Origin: Verrucomicrobia bacterium S94
GTDB lineage: Bacteria > Verrucomicrobiota > Kiritimatiellia > Kiritimatiellales > Pontiellaceae
Length of the DNA: 64,000 nucleotides
NCBI GenBank assembly: GCA_004299845.1
Contig: CP036201.1
Span: forward strand, 2,542,001-2,606,000
Direction of reading: 5' to 3'
In this document: in pieces, positions 8,700 through 16,838 of the stretch
Numbering within the stretch: the stretch's first letter is position 1
Layout of the letters: each line of letters begins with the position of its first letter
Position numbers and translations under genes: made by a program
The notes under the pieces: generated by a model
What the model was told of the DNA's origin: nothing
The model's database searches: none
The model's input: the letters and a program-made list of their open reading frames with translations, nothing else

Positions 8700-10394
8700 C
8701 TAATCGCGATTACGACCTTTACGGGGACCGCCGCGTCCACCCTGTCCTCCGCCAGCGGCGCGCCCACTCGCAGAGCGGATGCTGACCTTACGGCCGTCGA
8801 GTTTCAGGTTCTGCAACCCTTTTCGGATATCATTGGCAACATCCTTGGCGACTTCAAAGTTTGAAGAGTCGCGTCCGAGATCAATCGCCCCGATTTTATT
8901 GGATTTAATCCCGCTGTGCTCACAGACCAACCGGACAATAGCACCGGCATTCACGCCGTGCACCCGGCCGATATTAATCGAAAACCGCTTGGTATCATAG
9001 GCTTCCATCCGGCGGTTACGTTTGGCATTTTCAGAACGCGGCTGTCCCGCCTGACGTTCCCGGCGCGGCTTGGATTTGGCATTCAGATCTTCCGCATTCC
9101 GGTAGTAATCGAGGAAGTGATTAAACTCAACAGCAATAAACCGTTTGATAATTTCTTTCTTATCGAGATGGCAAAGGGCTTCGTAGGCCGGAGGGAGATA
9201 ATCGCCGATCTCCTCCTCGTTCACCTTCACATCCACCACCCGATGAATCAACGCCAGCAGCTGGTTTTCACAGATGGCCTTTGCATCCGGAATTTTTTCC
9301 AGCTTGATCCGGATATTGTTACGGCGTTCCAGATCCGCGATACGACGGCGCTCATGCATGTTGACCAGCGCAATCGACACACCGGATTTACCGGCACGTG
9401 CAGTACGGCCTGATCGGTGTGTATAAGCGGCAGCTTCATCCGAAAGTTTATAATGGATCACGTGCGTGATGTCGTTCACATCGATGCCACGCGCGGCCAC
9501 GTCCGTCGCCACCAGCATCTGCACCGTCTTGGCACGAAACTTACGCATCACCGCATCGCGCTGCGCCTGCGAAAGTTCACCATGCAGCGCTTCGGCCGAA
9601 TACCCATCAGCCATCAGCTTTTCCGCCACCGTCTGGGTTTCAGCCCGGGTGCGGCAGAAAATCACCCCGTAAATTTCCGGGAGATAATCGAGAATCCGCT
9701 TCAGTGCCGGGTAACGGTCTTTTTCGTGCACCATAAAACAGAAGTGTTCGATGTTGGCCGCCGCTTCGTTACGGCCGCCCACCGAAACTTCCACCGGGTC
9801 GGTCTGATAGTTGGCGGCAATACGAGCCACCCCCTTGGCCATCGTGGCCGAGAACAGCCAGGTAACGCGATCTTCCGGTGCCTTCTGCAGGATGGCGTCC
9901 AGCTCATCCTTAAAGCCCATATTGAGCATTTCGTCCGCTTCGTCCAAAACGACTACGGATATCTGATCGAGTTTTGCCGCACGGCGCTCGATCAGATCAA
10001 GCAGGCGACCGGGAGTCGCTACAATAATCTGTGTACCACGCTTCAGATCGCGAATCTGCGTGGAAATGTTGGAGCCGCCGTAAACGGCCGTGATTTTTAC
10101 ATGCTGGTGCCGGGCAAATTTTTTCAGGTCATCGGCAATCTGCAGACAGAGTTCACGGGTCGGCGAAAGAATAATGCCCTGAGGCATATCGTTTGACGGA
10201 TCGACCCGTTCGAGCAGCGGCAGACCGAATGCCGCAGTTTTTCCGGTACCGGTCGACGCCAGACCGACAAAGTCCCTGGAACCTTCCAGCAGAATGGGAA
10301 TGGCCTGTTCCTGAATCGGAGTCGGGGTTTCAAAGCCTAGAACCTGAATAGATTTAAGTGTATCGGGGCTCAGCCCCAAATCGGAGAATGTCAT
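8700..10394 (-). CDS. DEAD-box RNA helicase, CsdA/DbpA type
   Basis: A 564-residue ATP-dependent RNA helicase. Motifs in order: Q motif region GFETPTPIQEQAIP, motif I STGTGKTAAFGLP, PTREL, VVLDEADEMLNMGF, LFSATMAKG, and the C-terminal RecA motifs ATDVAARGIDV and YTHRSGRTARAGKSG. Residues about 470-545 form a DbpA-type RNA-binding domain (INIGRVHGVNAGAIVRLVCE), followed by a basic Gly/Arg tail (GGGQGGRGGPRKGRNRD). Homologues act in ribosome assembly and cold adaptation. The ATG at 10394 was chosen for its AGGAAAACAT site and conserved MTFSDLGLS start. It is monocistronic, with about 250 bp before purH's terminator. Confidence 0.93.
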   Translation of the reverse strand: MTFSDLGLSPDTLKSIQVLGFETPTPIQEQAIPILLEGSRDFVGLASTGTGKTAAFGLPLLERVDPSNDMPQGIILSPTRELCLQIADDLKKFARHQHVKITAVYGGSNISTQIRDLKRGTQIIVATPGRLLDLIERRAAKLDQISVVVLDEADEMLNMGFKDELDAILQKAPEDRVTWLFSATMAKGVARIAANYQTDPVEVSVGGRNEAAANIEHFCFMVHEKDRYPALKRILDYLPEIYGVIFCRTRAETQTVAEKLMADGYSAEALHGELSQAQRDAVMRKFRAKTVQMLVATDVAARGIDVNDITHVIHYKLSDEAAAYTHRSGRTARAGKSGVSIALVNMHERRRIADLERRNNIRIKLEKIPDAKAICENQLLALIHRVVDVKVNEEEIGDYLPPAYEALCHLDKKEIIKRFIAVEFNHFLDYYRNAEDLNAKSKPRRERQAGQPRSENAKRNRRMEAYDTKRFSINIGRVHGVNAGAIVRLVCEHSGIKSNKIGAIDLGRDSSNFEVAKDVANDIRKGLQNLKLDGRKVSIRSASGRAAGGGQGGRGGPRKGRNRD

Positions 10395-10592
10395 ATGTTT
10401 TCCTACGTTGCGGAGCAACAGCACGAATGCCGTTCATAGACGATGCAACCATCGCCTCTCCAGACTACAGGGCACTTTTCCCGCGCCCATCGCAGAAAAT
10501 TGACCCCGAATGAACAGAACGCTTAAAACGTGGTTCTGTAAAAACGAAGGGCGGTTATACGCATATATTTTTTATTAGCAATCTTTTAAATG

Positions 10593-10620
10593 AAAAAAGC
10601 CCGCTCTTATGAACGGGCTT
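10593..10620 (-). terminator. Rho-independent terminator after purH
   Basis: Arms AAGCCCG (10597-10603) and CGGGCTT (10614-10620) with a run of T residues on the minus strand, 23 bp beyond the purH stop codon. The rest of 10395-10592 holds no gene that I can support. Confidence 0.85.
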
Positions 10621-10642
10621 CCTCACACCTTAAAAATAAGAA

Positions 10643-12259
10643 TCAATGTTTAAAGTGGCGCATGCCGGTCATCGCCATGGCAATGCCGTATTTATTGCAG
10701 GCTTCGATCACTTCATCGTCACGGATCGAACCGCCCGGCTGCACGATAAACTTCGCACCCATTTCGCTGGCCGCATCAATACTGTCCGCAAACGGGAAGA
10801 ACGCTTCGGAAACAAAGACACATTCGCCGATGACGTTCTGAATCTCCTCTTCAGTAATGTCCGGATTTTCGGTTTTCAGGTTTTCCACCGCTTTGGAAAC
10901 CGAAAGTTTTTTCAGCGCGTCCACGCGGTTCGGCTGACCGGCCCCCATACCGAGCACACGGAACTGGCCCGGTTTATACTCCTGCACCAGCACGATGGCG
11001 TTGGATTTGGTATGTTTAGCCGCAGCGATTCCGAAAAGCGCGAGCTCTTTTTTATTTTCATCGAACGGAGCTTCTGTAGGAACGTCCCACTTCTCCAGAA
11101 TTTCCGTATCCACATCCTGCACCAGCAGACCGCCGTTAATGTGCTTAACCATCCGCTGCGGCAGCGCCTTACCCATCGGCTCGTTGAGCTTCAGAATACG
11201 CAGGTTCTTTTTCTTCTTCAGATGATCCAGAGCATCTTCGTCGTAACCCGGAGCAATGATAGCTTCGATGAAACGGCCGTCGAGACACTGAGCGGTCGCC
11301 ATATCCACCTTTTCAGTCACAGCAATCACGGACCCGAAAGCCGAAACCGGATCACCCGCCCACGCCGCTTCAAACGCTTCCGCCAGTGTTTCACCGGTGG
11401 CGTATCCGCATGGGTTGGTGTGCTTAATCACAGAGACACCCGGCCGGCCGGCCAGATCCTTCACGGCTTCGAGTGCACCATCGCCATCAACATAGTTATT
11501 GTAGCTCATTTCCTTACCGTGCAGAACGTTCGCCAGCGCGATAGTGGATTCACGGGAGTCGGCATCTTTATAGAGCCAGGCTTTCTGATGGGAATTTTCA
11601 CCATAGCGCAGTTCCGTGCCATCGGAATACGCCTTCACAAACGGTTTCGCCAGTTTCTGTTCAGCAACCTGTTCAGCGAGATACGCAGCAATCGCGGCAT
11701 TGTATTCCGCAACACGGGCATACACTTTCTGCCCCAGCACAAAACGGAAAGACTCCGTGGTGGCCCCGCCGTTGGCTTTCATTTCGTCAATCACCCGCGC
11801 ATAATCCGCCGGATCAGTGACAACCGTCACAAATTTCATATTTTTCGCTGCAGAACGAATCATCGTCGGACCGCCGATATCAATCTGCTCAATCGCTTCC
11901 GGCAGGGTGACCCCCTCTTTGGCAATGGTTTCTTCAAACGGATAAAGATTCACACATACGAGATCGATTTGACCGAGGCCGTGATCCGCCATGGTCTGCA
12001 CATGCTCTTCGTTGTCGCGCATGTAGAGAATACCGGCATGAACCTGCGGAGTGAGCGTTTTCACGCGGCCATCGAGCATTTCCGGGAACCCGGTGAATTC
12101 AGAAACATCCTTTACAGGAATACCGGCCTCGCGAATCGCCTTCGCGGTACCGCCGGTGGAAAGCAGCTCCACGTCCATTTCGTGCAGGTGACGGGCAAAG
12201 TCCAGAATCCCCGCTTTATCGGATACACTTAAAAGTGCGCGCTCAATCTTTACGTTCAT
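10643..12259 (-). CDS. purH: Bifunctional AICAR formyltransferase/IMP cyclohydrolase
   Basis: A 538-residue enzyme for the last two steps to IMP. The N-terminal MGS-like cyclohydrolase domain shows RALLSVSDKAGILDFARHL, LLSTGGTAKAIREAGIPV and FPEMLDGRVKTLTPQVHAGIL; the formyltransferase domain shows LRYGENSHQKAWLY, VIKHTNPCGYA and the C-terminal KFIVQPGGSIRDDEVIEAC. Length is normal. The ATG at 12259 fits the family start (MNVKIERALLSVSD) and has AGGGAGT ahead of it. A TTCCA-N5-TGGAA palindrome lies 72 bp upstream, and a strong terminator follows the stop, so this is probably a single-gene unit. Confidence 0.96.
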   Translation of the reverse strand: MNVKIERALLSVSDKAGILDFARHLHEMDVELLSTGGTAKAIREAGIPVKDVSEFTGFPEMLDGRVKTLTPQVHAGILYMRDNEEHVQTMADHGLGQIDLVCVNLYPFEETIAKEGVTLPEAIEQIDIGGPTMIRSAAKNMKFVTVVTDPADYARVIDEMKANGGATTESFRFVLGQKVYARVAEYNAAIAAYLAEQVAEQKLAKPFVKAYSDGTELRYGENSHQKAWLYKDADSRESTIALANVLHGKEMSYNNYVDGDGALEAVKDLAGRPGVSVIKHTNPCGYATGETLAEAFEAAWAGDPVSAFGSVIAVTEKVDMATAQCLDGRFIEAIIAPGYDEDALDHLKKKKNLRILKLNEPMGKALPQRMVKHINGGLLVQDVDTEILEKWDVPTEAPFDENKKELALFGIAAAKHTKSNAIVLVQEYKPGQFRVLGMGAGQPNRVDALKKLSVSKAVENLKTENPDITEEEIQNVIGECVFVSEAFFPFADSIDAASEMGAKFIVQPGGSIRDDEVIEACNKYGIAMAMTGMRHFKH

Positions 12260-12331
12260 GCAAATACTCCCTTGGGTTTGGCTCAAAGGCGTTGTTTTTA
12301 CCGATCACCCGCCCTGAACGCACGCCCTTTT

Positions 12332-12346
12332 TTCCAAAGGGTGGAA
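12332..12346. repeat. TTCCA-N5-TGGAA intergenic palindrome, copy 2
   Basis: TTCCAAAGGGTGGAA, an exact match of both half-sites, between the hemolysin-III gene stop (12407) and the purH start (12259). Confidence 0.8.
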
Positions 12347-12406
12347 CTTTTCACAGTACTTGTATCTGAGAAGCACGATCGCGTCCCTCAGATGCAAGCC
12401 CCCGAA

Positions 12407-13051
12407 TTATAAAGCGATGCCGAAAAGAATACTGAAAAAATGACAGAGACTGCCCGCAAGAACAAACAGGTGCCAGATGGCATGAGACCACTTTACCGAT
12501 TTCATGGCGTAGAATACCGCACCGATAGTATAACACAGGCCGCCGACCACAAAAAATACAAATCCCGTCGTGGAGAGCGATTCAAACAGCGGTTTCACTG
12601 CAATCACACAAAGCCAGCCCATAAAGAGATAGCTCCCCAAAGAGACCCATTTATAGCGTCCGGTAAAAAAGGCCTTAAGCACAATGCCGATCAGCGCACA
12701 GCTCCAGATGATGCCGAAAATACTCCACCCCAGAGCACCGCGCAGAGGGGCCAGCGTGAAGGGCGTATAGGTTCCGGCAATCAGCAGATAAATGGCGGAA
12801 TGATCAATAATCTTCATCACCTTCCGCACCTTCGGCTGCCTTGAGGAATGATAAAGTGTGGAACCGAGGAACAGGATGATGAACGTCGCCCCGTAAATTG
12901 CACAACTGACAATTTCCCACGGTCCTTTCCGAAGCGCACTGAAGACAACCAGCAGAACCAGCGCCGCCACACCGATGACTGCGCCGATTCCGTGTGTAAT
13001 GGCATTTACCAGCTCCTCGCCGGCACTGTAATCCGGTTTTTTACGGTCCAT
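12407..13051 (-). CDS. Hemolysin III family (YqfA/PAQR-like) membrane protein
   Basis: The 214-residue product has seven predicted membrane helices and the family motifs EELVNAITHGIGAVIG near the N-terminus, STLYHSSRQPKVRKVMKIIDHSAIYLLIAGTYTPF in the middle and SHAIWHLFVLAGSLCHFF near the end. The conserved Ser, Asp and His residues of this group are thought to bind a metal and act on lipid amides, as in eukaryotic PAQR receptors; the bacterial role is not settled. The ATG at 13051 has GGGGAGTC upstream. It follows msrA by 20 bp, so it is likely cotranscribed with it. Confidence 0.9.
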   Translation of the reverse strand: MDRKKPDYSAGEELVNAITHGIGAVIGVAALVLLVVFSALRKGPWEIVSCAIYGATFIILFLGSTLYHSSRQPKVRKVMKIIDHSAIYLLIAGTYTPFTLAPLRGALGWSIFGIIWSCALIGIVLKAFFTGRYKWVSLGSYLFMGWLCVIAVKPLFESLSTTGFVFFVVGGLCYTIGAVFYAMKSVKWSHAIWHLFVLAGSLCHFFSILFGIAL

Positions 13052-13071
13052 GACTCCCCGCAATCCCCCTC

Positions 13072-13626
13072 TTACCAATCCCGCAGATAATGACAGCCGT
13101 GCGGCCCGTGTTTTTTGAAGTAATTCTGATGATACTCTTCAGCCCTGTAGAAAGCAGAGGCCTTTGTAATTTCGGTAACGATCGGTTTTTTCCAACGTTT
13201 CTGCGCTTCGGGAAGAACCTTTTCCGCCACAGCTTTCTGCTCATCGTTCAGATAGAAAATGGCGGAACGATACTGCGACCCGCGGTCGGGACCCTGCCGA
13301 TTCAGGGTGGTCGGATCATGCAGACGCCAGAAATAGATACAGAGTTCTTCGTAGGAAACTTTTTCAGGATCATAGATGACCTCAACAGCTTCGGCATGGC
13401 CGGTATCCTGATAACAGATCTCTTTATAGGTCGGATTTTCAGTGTGTCCGCCGGTATATCCCGAAGTCGCTTCCTGCACGCCGTCCAGTTCTTCAAACAA
13501 CGCCTCAACGCCCCAGAAACACCCCGCCGCAAAAATAGCCTTTTCCATATCCGACTCCTTTTCTACTGCACCGGCCGTAACAGCCAATCCCAACAATGCA
13601 CATAGCGCAAACCGTCTTGTGATCAT
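13072..13626 (-). CDS. msrA: Peptide-methionine (S)-S-oxide reductase, probably exported
   Basis: A 184-residue MsrA: catalytic AAGCFWGVEALFEEL near residue 34, then SGYTGGHTENPTYKEICYQDTGHAEAV, DPTTLNRQGPDRGSQYRSAIF and the C-terminal EYHQNYF. The family reduces Met-S-sulfoxide in oxidised proteins using thioredoxin. The chain starts MITRRFALCALLGLAVTAGA, and GGAGGGCGAT sits correctly before that ATG, so a signal peptide seems real and the enzyme probably works in the envelope. An internal Met at residue 27 could give a cytoplasmic form. No msrB is nearby. It precedes the hemolysin-III gene. Confidence 0.93.
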   Translation of the reverse strand: MITRRFALCALLGLAVTAGAVEKESDMEKAIFAAGCFWGVEALFEELDGVQEATSGYTGGHTENPTYKEICYQDTGHAEAVEVIYDPEKVSYEELCIYFWRLHDPTTLNRQGPDRGSQYRSAIFYLNDEQKAVAEKVLPEAQKRWKKPIVTEITKASAFYRAEEYHQNYFKKHGPHGCHYLRDW

Positions 13627-13705
13627 ATCGCCCTCCTGACTGCCTTAGAGCATCTTCAGTTTTTTTCGTTCAACGGGCCGGAACGGAAGAACCATTCACC
13701 GGTTC

Positions 13706-15085
13706 TCAGTTTTTCAGACTGTGGATCGGAGCCGGGATTCGACCGCCGAATTTTACAAAGCGCGAAGAACGTCCCGCATTGCGGACCGGCATCACCACAC
13801 TGGCCCCGAACAAACCGCCGAAAGAGACATATTCCCCCGCCGCTTTTCCAGGCACCGGAATCAAGCGCGCAGCAGTCGTTTTCGAATTAATTACGCCGAT
13901 CATCAATTCATCGGCAATAATCGCCGCAATCGTTTCCGGACTGGTGTCTCCGGGAATCGGCACCATATCCAGACCCACCGAGCAGACACAGGTCATCGCT
14001 TCGAGCTTTTCAAGAATCAGACATTCCCGCTCGGCGGCCTCGGCCAGCACCGAATCCTCCATCACCGGAATAAATGCACCGCTCAGCCCTCCGACACTCT
14101 GGGATGCAAAGGAACCGCCTTTTTTAACGGCGTCGTTCAGCATCGCCACAATCGCCGTCGAACCCGGTGCACCAATATCATCCACTCCAAGAATATTCAG
14201 AATTTCGCCGACTGAATCGCCGACCGACGGTGTCGGAGCCAGCGAGAGATCAACCACACCGAACGGAAGATCGAGCGCTTCCGCCACCTGACGGCCGATC
14301 AGCTCGCCGCAACGGGTAACGCGGAACGTCGCCTGCTTAATCTCTTCCGCCAGATCATCCAGCCCCAGATTCTCCGCACCTTCGGCCTCAATTTTACGTT
14401 CCAGCGCCCGCGCAATCACTCCCGGTCCGCTGACACCGACATTGATCACGGCTTCAGCTTCGCCGAGACCGTGTATCGCCCCCGCCATAAACGGATTATC
14501 GCCGGGCTGATTGGAAAAAACCACAAATTTGGCTGCACCGAATCCGCCGGATTCCCTACTCGCTTCGGCCGCCGCTTTCACGGTTTCGCCCAGCAGAGCC
14601 ACGGCATCCATATTCAGCCCATGGCGCGTTGAGCCTGCATTAATCGAGGAACAGACGCGGCTGGTCGTGGCCAGTGCCTCGGGCACCGCCTGAATCAACT
14701 TCAGATCGCCCTGACTGATCCCCTTCTCCACATTGGCCGAGTAACCGCCGATAATATCGATGCCCACTTCCTCGGCGGCGGCATCAAGCGCTTTGGCCAA
14801 CCGAACGAAACCCTCGTGTGAAAAGCCTGCCCCCACATGAGCAATCGGCGTAACCGATATCCGTTTATTCACCACCGGCACGCCATACATCCCGCCGATC
14901 CGGTCGCAGGTCTCCACAAAATCGCCTGCCAGCAGACGAATCTTTTCCTGTATTTTCTGTGCAGTGGTTTCGGCATCGCCGGTACGGCAGTCCAGCAGGC
15001 TGATACCCATGGTCACGGCGCGCACATCCAGATGTTCTTTCTGGATCATGTCGACGGTTTTAAGAATCTGGTCAGAGCGGATCAT
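13706..15085 (-). CDS. UPF0210/PFL family protein (DUF711)
   Basis: A 459-residue protein typical of the UPF0210 family in length and in motifs such as MGISLLDCRTGD, CSSINAGSTRHGLNMDAVA, NVGVSGPGVIARAL, FGVVDLSLAPTPSVGDSVGEIL and GLDMVPIPGDTSPETIAAII. The family is structurally related to pyruvate formate-lyase-like folds, but its reaction is unknown. It stands 31 bp downstream of the ACT-domain gene; this pairing recurs across many bacteria, which suggests a shared, perhaps amino-acid-sensing, function. That functional link is inference. Confidence 0.9.
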   Translation of the reverse strand: MIRSDQILKTVDMIQKEHLDVRAVTMGISLLDCRTGDAETTAQKIQEKIRLLAGDFVETCDRIGGMYGVPVVNKRISVTPIAHVGAGFSHEGFVRLAKALDAAAEEVGIDIIGGYSANVEKGISQGDLKLIQAVPEALATTSRVCSSINAGSTRHGLNMDAVALLGETVKAAAEASRESGGFGAAKFVVFSNQPGDNPFMAGAIHGLGEAEAVINVGVSGPGVIARALERKIEAEGAENLGLDDLAEEIKQATFRVTRCGELIGRQVAEALDLPFGVVDLSLAPTPSVGDSVGEILNILGVDDIGAPGSTAIVAMLNDAVKKGGSFASQSVGGLSGAFIPVMEDSVLAEAAERECLILEKLEAMTCVCSVGLDMVPIPGDTSPETIAAIIADELMIGVINSKTTAARLIPVPGKAAGEYVSFGGLFGASVVMPVRNAGRSSRFVKFGGRIPAPIHSLKN

Positions 15086-15116
15086 TTCAGTTTTTCCATT
15101 TCAAATTTCAGGTTGT

Positions 15117-15656
15117 TCAGATTTCGTTGGTGGCACGGAAGATATCGTTGTGCTGCAGAACCAGATTCAGGCCGCTGGCCTTTCCGAAGTCGGAAAGCTC
15201 AGTCCTGAAAGTCTCCAGCTTCCGGATATCCGGAAATTCCAATTGAAGCATCATGGTGTACTGATCGCCGTCAACATAGGAGGCAAGATCAAGGATGTTG
15301 ACCCCGCGATCGTAACAGAAACGCGAAACCTGGGCCACAAGTCCAACGCGGTCTTTCGCCACAGCCGACAGAATATAGGTCTGCTCCGAACGATCGACTT
15401 CATCAAGCATTCCCTCCACCTGTTCAACGGAAACATGAGAGGTTTTTCCGGTTGCAAGCGCTTTCTGCACCTGCTCTACCGTCACTTCAACCGGGAAATC
15501 GACCACCAGGATCATTGTGAAGTAGCCGCAAAGCACTGATTCCCGGAGGTCCGCCAGATTGCCGCCAAGCGAGCTGATTCCCTCCGTCACCTCGGCCACA
15601 ATGCCCGGCCGGTCACGGTCCATTACTGATATTACCAAATTGTTTCTGTTCGCCAT
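15117..15656 (-). CDS. Two-ACT-domain regulator (GcvR/UPF0237 type)
   Basis: The 179-residue chain carries two ACT domains: NNLVISVMDRDRPGIVAEVTEGI at residues 5-27 and TYILSAVAKDRVGLVAQVSRFC at about 92-113. ACT domains bind amino acids, and the DRxGIVAxV turns are those seen in GcvR-like and UPF0237 proteins. No DNA-binding or enzyme domain is present, so it probably acts by protein contact. It is the first gene of a two-gene unit with the UPF0210 protein. Two copies of the TTCCA-N5-TGGAA palindrome lie within 55 bp upstream of its start. Confidence 0.85.
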   Translation of the reverse strand: MANRNNLVISVMDRDRPGIVAEVTEGISSLGGNLADLRESVLCGYFTMILVVDFPVEVTVEQVQKALATGKTSHVSVEQVEGMLDEVDRSEQTYILSAVAKDRVGLVAQVSRFCYDRGVNILDLASYVDGDQYTMMLQLEFPDIRKLETFRTELSDFGKASGLNLVLQHNDIFRATNEI

Positions 15657-15664
15657 TTCTACCT

Positions 15665-15679
15665 TTCCAGTGATTGGAC
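15665..15679. repeat. TTCCA-N5-TGGAA palindrome, copy 3 (one mismatch)
   Basis: TTCCAGTGATTGGAC: the last base differs from the consensus. It sits 9 bp before the ACT-protein start codon, so it overlaps the place expected for the ribosome site of that gene. Confidence 0.65.
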
Positions 15680-15696
15680 AAACACTATCGCTCTTT

Positions 15697-15711
15697 TTCC
15701 ATCTATTGGAA
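15697..15711. repeat. TTCCA-N5-TGGAA palindrome, copy 4
   Basis: TTCCATCTATTGGAA, exact half-sites, 32 bp centre to centre from copy 3 (about three helical turns) in the divergent region between the ACT gene and the DA1-like gene. Confidence 0.8.
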
Positions 15712-15770
15712 TTAAAAAAAAGACCTCTTTAGGGAAAGCGGTTTTTCTGGATTGCGTTTCGACGGTGATG

Positions 15771-15789
15771 ACATAGCATTACGCTATGT
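15771..15789 (+). promoter_or_regulatory. Inverted repeat over the start codon of the DA1-like gene
   Basis: Perfect 7-base arms ACATAGC (15771-15777) and GCTATGT (15783-15789) with a 5-base loop. The ATG at 15786-15788 lies in the right arm, so in mRNA the start codon would be paired. It could equally be a DNA operator; nothing here decides between them. Confidence 0.45.
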
Positions 15790-16838
15790 TTTCCCGTCGA
15801 TCCATGTTAAGCGCATTGCGGATACTCCTTGTACTTCCGGGCACGAAACTGATGGCGGAGGCAAACCCACCGACCGTATGCGAAGTCTGCGGAGAGCCGT
15901 TGCCCGGACGTTACTGGAATTATGAGGGCCACGCCTGCTGTTCCCAGCAGTGTGTCGATGTACTTCGTCCGAAATGCGCAAAATGCGGGCGACCGATCAG
16001 CGGCCAGTATATTGAGGCGGACGGAAAGATCTACTGCTCGCAGAAGTGTTTCAACAGCACCCTGCCGCGTTGCGAAATCTGCGGGGTGCATATCGAGTCG
16101 GGATACAGTATTACCCGGCACAACTATTGCGACGAATGCCTGAAAAACAGCCCGACCTGCTTTTCCTGCGGTCTGCCGGCAAAAAATCCGACCGAGCTCA
16201 GCGACGGACGTATTGTGTGCAGTATCTGCCGGAGCGCATCGGCGGACACGATCGACGTCGCACTGAAGCATTACGACCTCGCCCGTCGGGAACTGGAAAG
16301 CTGGTGCGGGTTACAGATGCAGACCGTTCCACAGCTTAAACTGGTGGATCGCGACGATATGGGAGAACTGTCCGGCACCCTTCGCAAAACGGATGAACCG
16401 GTGACCATCCGCGGGCTATACAGCCGGCAGACCATGCTGGTTAAACGCGGCCTGTTCGGCAGCTGGCGCAAAGATGAAGGGCAGTCGAACGAATCCATCT
16501 ATATTCTGGACCATCTCCATGAGGAAGTTTTCCGTGTTGCCGCCATACACGAACTGATGCACGACCTGGTACATGAACATTTTCCAAAGCTCGAAAATGC
16601 TCCGCTGTGGGTTCACGAAGGGATCTCTCAGTTTGCCGCCGCGGAATACTGCCGGAAGCGGAACTATCTGGATGCCCTCGATACCATTGAAACCAGTAAA
16701 GACCCGGACTATGGCGACGGGTATCGCTATTTCAACGCACTGGCCGGATCCGGGGGCTGGCCCGCTCTCCGGCACTGGATTGAAAAAGTAGAGGTTTCCG
16801 GACTTCCCCCTCAGGCTCCGCTTCCCGCAGCACAATGA
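15786..16838 (+). CDS. Exported LIM-type zinc-finger protein with DA1-like metallopeptidase domain
   Basis: A 350-residue protein. A short hydrophobic N-terminus (ILLVLPGTKLMAEA) looks like a signal peptide. Residues about 30-150 hold repeated CxxC modules (CEVCGEPL, CSQQCVDV, CAKCGRPI, CSQKCFNS, CEICGVHI, CDECL, CFSCG, CSIC) as in tandem LIM domains. The second half contains AAIHELMHDLVHEHFP and LWVHEGISQFAAAEYC, the HExxH plus downstream Glu arrangement of the DA1-like peptidases known from plant DA1 proteins. Substrate unknown. No clear ribosome site precedes the ATG at 15786; a second ATG at 15804 is possible. It converges on the K+ channel gene. Confidence 0.75.
   Translation: MFSRRSMLSALRILLVLPGTKLMAEANPPTVCEVCGEPLPGRYWNYEGHACCSQQCVDVLRPKCAKCGRPISGQYIEADGKIYCSQKCFNSTLPRCEICGVHIESGYSITRHNYCDECLKNSPTCFSCGLPAKNPTELSDGRIVCSICRSASADTIDVALKHYDLARRELESWCGLQMQTVPQLKLVDRDDMGELSGTLRKTDEPVTIRGLYSRQTMLVKRGLFGSWRKDEGQSNESIYILDHLHEEVFRVAAIHELMHDLVHEHFPKLENAPLWVHEGISQFAAAEYCRKRNYLDALDTIETSKDPDYGDGYRYFNALAGSGGWPALRHWIEKVEVSGLPPQAPLPAAQ

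Noticed and set aside
10646-12232. A 528-codon open frame on the plus strand
   Set aside because: It is the antisense frame of purH with no family motifs.
13688-13706. Hairpin (AGAACC/GGTTCT) just after the UPF0210 gene
   Set aside because: The stem is short and no T run follows on the minus strand, so a terminator call is not supported.
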